Shown here one piece after another: positions 54,780-64,000 of a stretch of DNA of 64,000 bases (positions are counted from its first letter, which is position 1; each line of letters starts with the position of its first letter). This DNA comes from Ovis canadensis (lineage: Eukaryota > Chordata > Mammalia > Artiodactyla > Bovidae): NCBI RefSeq assembly GCF_042477335.2, contig NC_091255.1, positions 37,922,501 to 37,986,500 of the forward strand, read 5' to 3'. Under the pieces are notes generated by a model that worked only from the letters and a program-made list of their open reading frames with translations, searched no databases and was not told the origin of the DNA. The translations under genes were made by a program, and so were the position numbers.

Positions 54780-57110
54780 CTGCCTTTGGAATAATGTAAG
54801 GTGTTGTTTCAGAGATAGCTATGAGCTGGATTCCCTGGACTTTGTTGCCTGCTGCTCTTGTATTTCACTGAATCGCCTGTGTGAGTCTTTTCAACTGCCT
54901 GCACAATTGCAGATATTATACTAGGGAGGAAAGTTTCTGCTCTTTACCAGAGCATCAGAAAAAGATAGTTTCTCCCAAGAAGCCATGTTTTTTTCTCCCA
55001 ATTTATTGTACTTTTTCAAGGATGCTTGGAAATTTAATTTTAAAACTTTCTTCATGAAGAGCAGCCAAAGATACACAGCTTCTTTTGTTTCCTTTGGTTA
55101 GTCACTTCTGATTCATTGTCAAATCACTTTTGCCAAGCTGGCAAAATAACTTCCCTTCACTTTTATTTTTTAAATGCAAGTTGCTTGTGACATCTGTTTT
55201 CCTCTGTGAAAGTCACCATAGAAAACACTAGAAGACAGGACATTTCTCTGTCTAAATATGTAACATCTGTGACTTCTCTATCAGTTATCCATGGTATATA
55301 TTTCACACTTTGCTTACAAACAATACTGGTACATTATTTTCTATTTCGATTTTTAATTTTAAAAATTTGGCTTATCGTCTCCGTGGTCTTGCATCTCTTA
55401 TGTCAGCATTGTTTATCCAGGACTGAGACAAAATTTGCTTAATATACCCTGCTTGGCAACCACTCCTGTATTATTATACTGATATTTCGGTTGATTCAAT
55501 GCAAAAAGGCTGCCTTATGAAAGCAGATATCTGGAGATACTGTTTGTAACAGTCACATGATTTTATTCCTGTAATGGACTATCTAACCCCTATTCTTTAG
55601 TTCACTAATAATGTAACTGAGATTCCAAGAACAGAAGAGAGTTCACAAATGACACAGCAGTGTAGACACTGGGCACCTGATTTGCAGTCCAGTGTGCTTG
55701 CTGGTAACTGAGTAGGTTAAAGCCTTCAGGAAGGGTCTTTGGAGATGTAAGTCTGAGAGGGGCTTCCCTAGCCTACCCTTCACCTGCTTTGTAACCACAG
55801 GTGCATCATTTTGCCTTTTTACATACTTTATCAGGAAAATGTTGAGTGTTTTCAGAAAGAGAACATTTTAATAATGCTCTCAATAGAGTTCTGTGGGAAT
55901 TTTAAGACAGCCTTTGGACTACTCTGGATAGAGTTTCCAATAAGTAGAAAATAGATGTTGGTTTTGGTCATTACTGCCAAGTTCTGAGGCACGCAAATAT
56001 TTACAGGTGGTGTGGGAACACAGTGAAATGGGCCAGGGCAGTGAGAAGTGATTCCATACCCTTCCTGAGCCAGTGTGACAGTGTGAATCCAAATTACCTG
56101 TGCAATTACTTCCACAGATATGATTTAGTCAATTCTCTCGCAGGGCCAAGACTGATGTGCTTTTTATTCAGATGGGAAATCATCATTTAGTCTTTCCTTT
56201 ACTTTATGCTGTCCAAGAAGGTTGTATTTTTGGCTATGTATCGCAATTAAATCCAGCTTAAAAAACATCTTGATTCTCTTGGGAAACTCCTCTAAATAAT
56301 TCAGGTTGCTACTATATCTAGCTTTTGCACCAAATTCTTATCATTCTGTGGGTTTAATATACCTTTGAATAATTTATTTGGGATCATATTTTATTGATAC
56401 TTATAATCATTTATTTTAACTCTTTACATAATTATAGGAGGCCATAAAGTCTGGAAACAGGCTAATAAACAGCCTATTGATATTACATAATATAAAGAAT
56501 AATATTTTGTCTCCAGGCTTTATGGCTTTCATAGAGAGAAAAGTCACATCTCACTGTTTCATATGGTTACCTATTATCCAGCACATATACTATGAATATA
56601 TTGTGTACTGGTATTAATGATGAAAATCTTTCTGTGCTAATAATACCCATACTTGGAATTCATATTAGCTATGAATTCAAGGAGAATTAACAAGGAAAAT
56701 TCATGATATACTTCAAGAGACACCCCTGTGTGAGAATATAACTAGGGCCATTCCTTGCATAGAAAGTTGCTTCAGCCATGTCTGACTCTTTGCGACTCCA
56801 TGGACTGTAGCTTGCCAGGCTCCTCTGTCCATGGGATCCTCCAGGCATGAATACTGGAGTGGGTTGCCATTTCTTTCTCCAGGGGATCTTCCCAACTCAG
56901 GGACTGAACCCGCTTCTCCTGCATTGCAGGCGGATTCTTTACTGCTGAGCCGCCAGGGAAGCCCCAAAGTATGACTATAGACCTAAAATAAAAGCAAGTG
57001 CGTAATTACTTCTTAGTGGCAGATCAAATGGGATTGTTTATAGCCTATGATTACTTCAGTTTTGATTTTGCTTCAGGAGAGAAAGAAAAGACCAGTCTAA
57101 GGGTATTGCT
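54780..57110. other. MYH1/MYH2 spacer
   Basis: About 2.3 kb from the MYH1 promoter elements to the MYH2 poly(A) region; one SINE, no gene seen. The short distance fits the known close spacing of MYH1 and MYH2 in mammals. Confidence 0.7.
56766..56964 (-). mobile_element. Bov-tA SINE (MYH1/MYH2 spacer)
   Basis: Full tRNA-headed element on the minus strand, between the MYH2 poly(A) site and the MYH1 promoter, about 2.2 kb from the MYH1 start. Confidence 0.88.
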
Positions 57111-57129
57111 TATACAGTGCCCTATGCTC

Positions 57130-57135
57130 TTTATT
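57130..57135 (-). terminator. MYH2: MYH2 poly(A) signal AATAAA
   Basis: AATAAA on the minus strand, 100 nt after the TGA. It defines the left end of MYH2 near 57110-57120. Confidence 0.75.
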
Positions 57136-57187
57136 TCCTTCGCAGTAGGGTAGGATAGATGATAATTACAGAGAAATGACCAAAGAC

Positions 57188-57201
57188 TTCACATTTTGTG
57201 C
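57188..57201 (-). promoter_or_regulatory. Conserved 3' UTR element, MYH2 copy
   Basis: Same 14-mer, 34 nt after the stop, although the surrounding UTR has diverged from the other genes. Confidence 0.5.
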
Positions 57202-57235
57202 CTCTCTTCAGTCATTCCATAGCATCAGGACACGA

Positions 57236-64000
<6,765 letters not shown>

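Noticed and set aside
56713-56967. Minus-strand frame of 84 codons in the MYH1/MYH2 spacer
   Set aside because: Typical translated Bov-tA SINE, not a gene.

Overview
The window is mammalian nuclear DNA from a ruminant, most likely a bovid. The interspersed repeats decide this: Bov-tA/Bov-A2 SINEs, BovB (RTE) LINE fragments, a cetartiodactyl CHR-type SINE and a ruminant-type L1. All genes lie on the minus strand. They belong to the fast/developmental skeletal myosin heavy chain (MYH) cluster.

Three paralogues are present, read right to left: MYH2 (IIa; only the 3' part, 57.1-64.0 kb, exons 28-40), MYH1 (IIx/d; complete, about 30.4-54.5 kb) and MYH4 (IIb; complete, about 0.7-26.0 kb). Exon numbers follow the usual 40-exon sarcomeric MYH scheme: two 5' non-coding exons, then coding exons 3-40. 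I placed every coding exon with GT/AG borders. The MYH4 exons sum to 5817 nt (1938 aa plus stop), the MYH1 exons to 5820 nt (1939 aa plus stop), and the visible MYH2 exons to 2082 nt (693 aa plus stop). No exon has an internal stop or frameshift, so all three read as functional genes. Residue numbers in the exon entries come from these sums.

Layout: 1-715, region downstream of MYH4; 715-26015, MYH4; 26.0-30.35 kb, MYH4 promoter and short MYH4/MYH1 spacer; 30.35-54.54 kb, MYH1; 54.54-57.11 kb, MYH1 promoter and MYH1/MYH2 spacer; 57.11-64.0 kb, MYH2 3' end. Each complete gene has a TATA box about 30 bp before its inferred start, and upstream of it a shared 20-bp AT-rich module and a perfect MEF2 consensus. 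MYH4 also has a perfect CArG box that is degraded in MYH1.

The three proteins are alternative motor heavy chains of fast muscle thick filaments. Each has an N-terminal SH3-like domain, a P-loop motor, a lever arm with two IQ motifs, and a long coiled-coil rod. There is no new gene system here. The most interesting observations are evolutionary and regulatory. Patchwork blocks of near-identity between paralogues run through introns and carry fossil repeats, which points to gene conversion. A twin-primed L1 with an apparent 3' transduction sits 25 bp from the MYH4 P-loop exon and duplicates a candidate branch point. A 14-nt element occurs at a fixed distance after the stop codon of all three genes. 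The MYH1 poly(A) signal appears non-canonical and lies in a perfect 12-bp inverted repeat.
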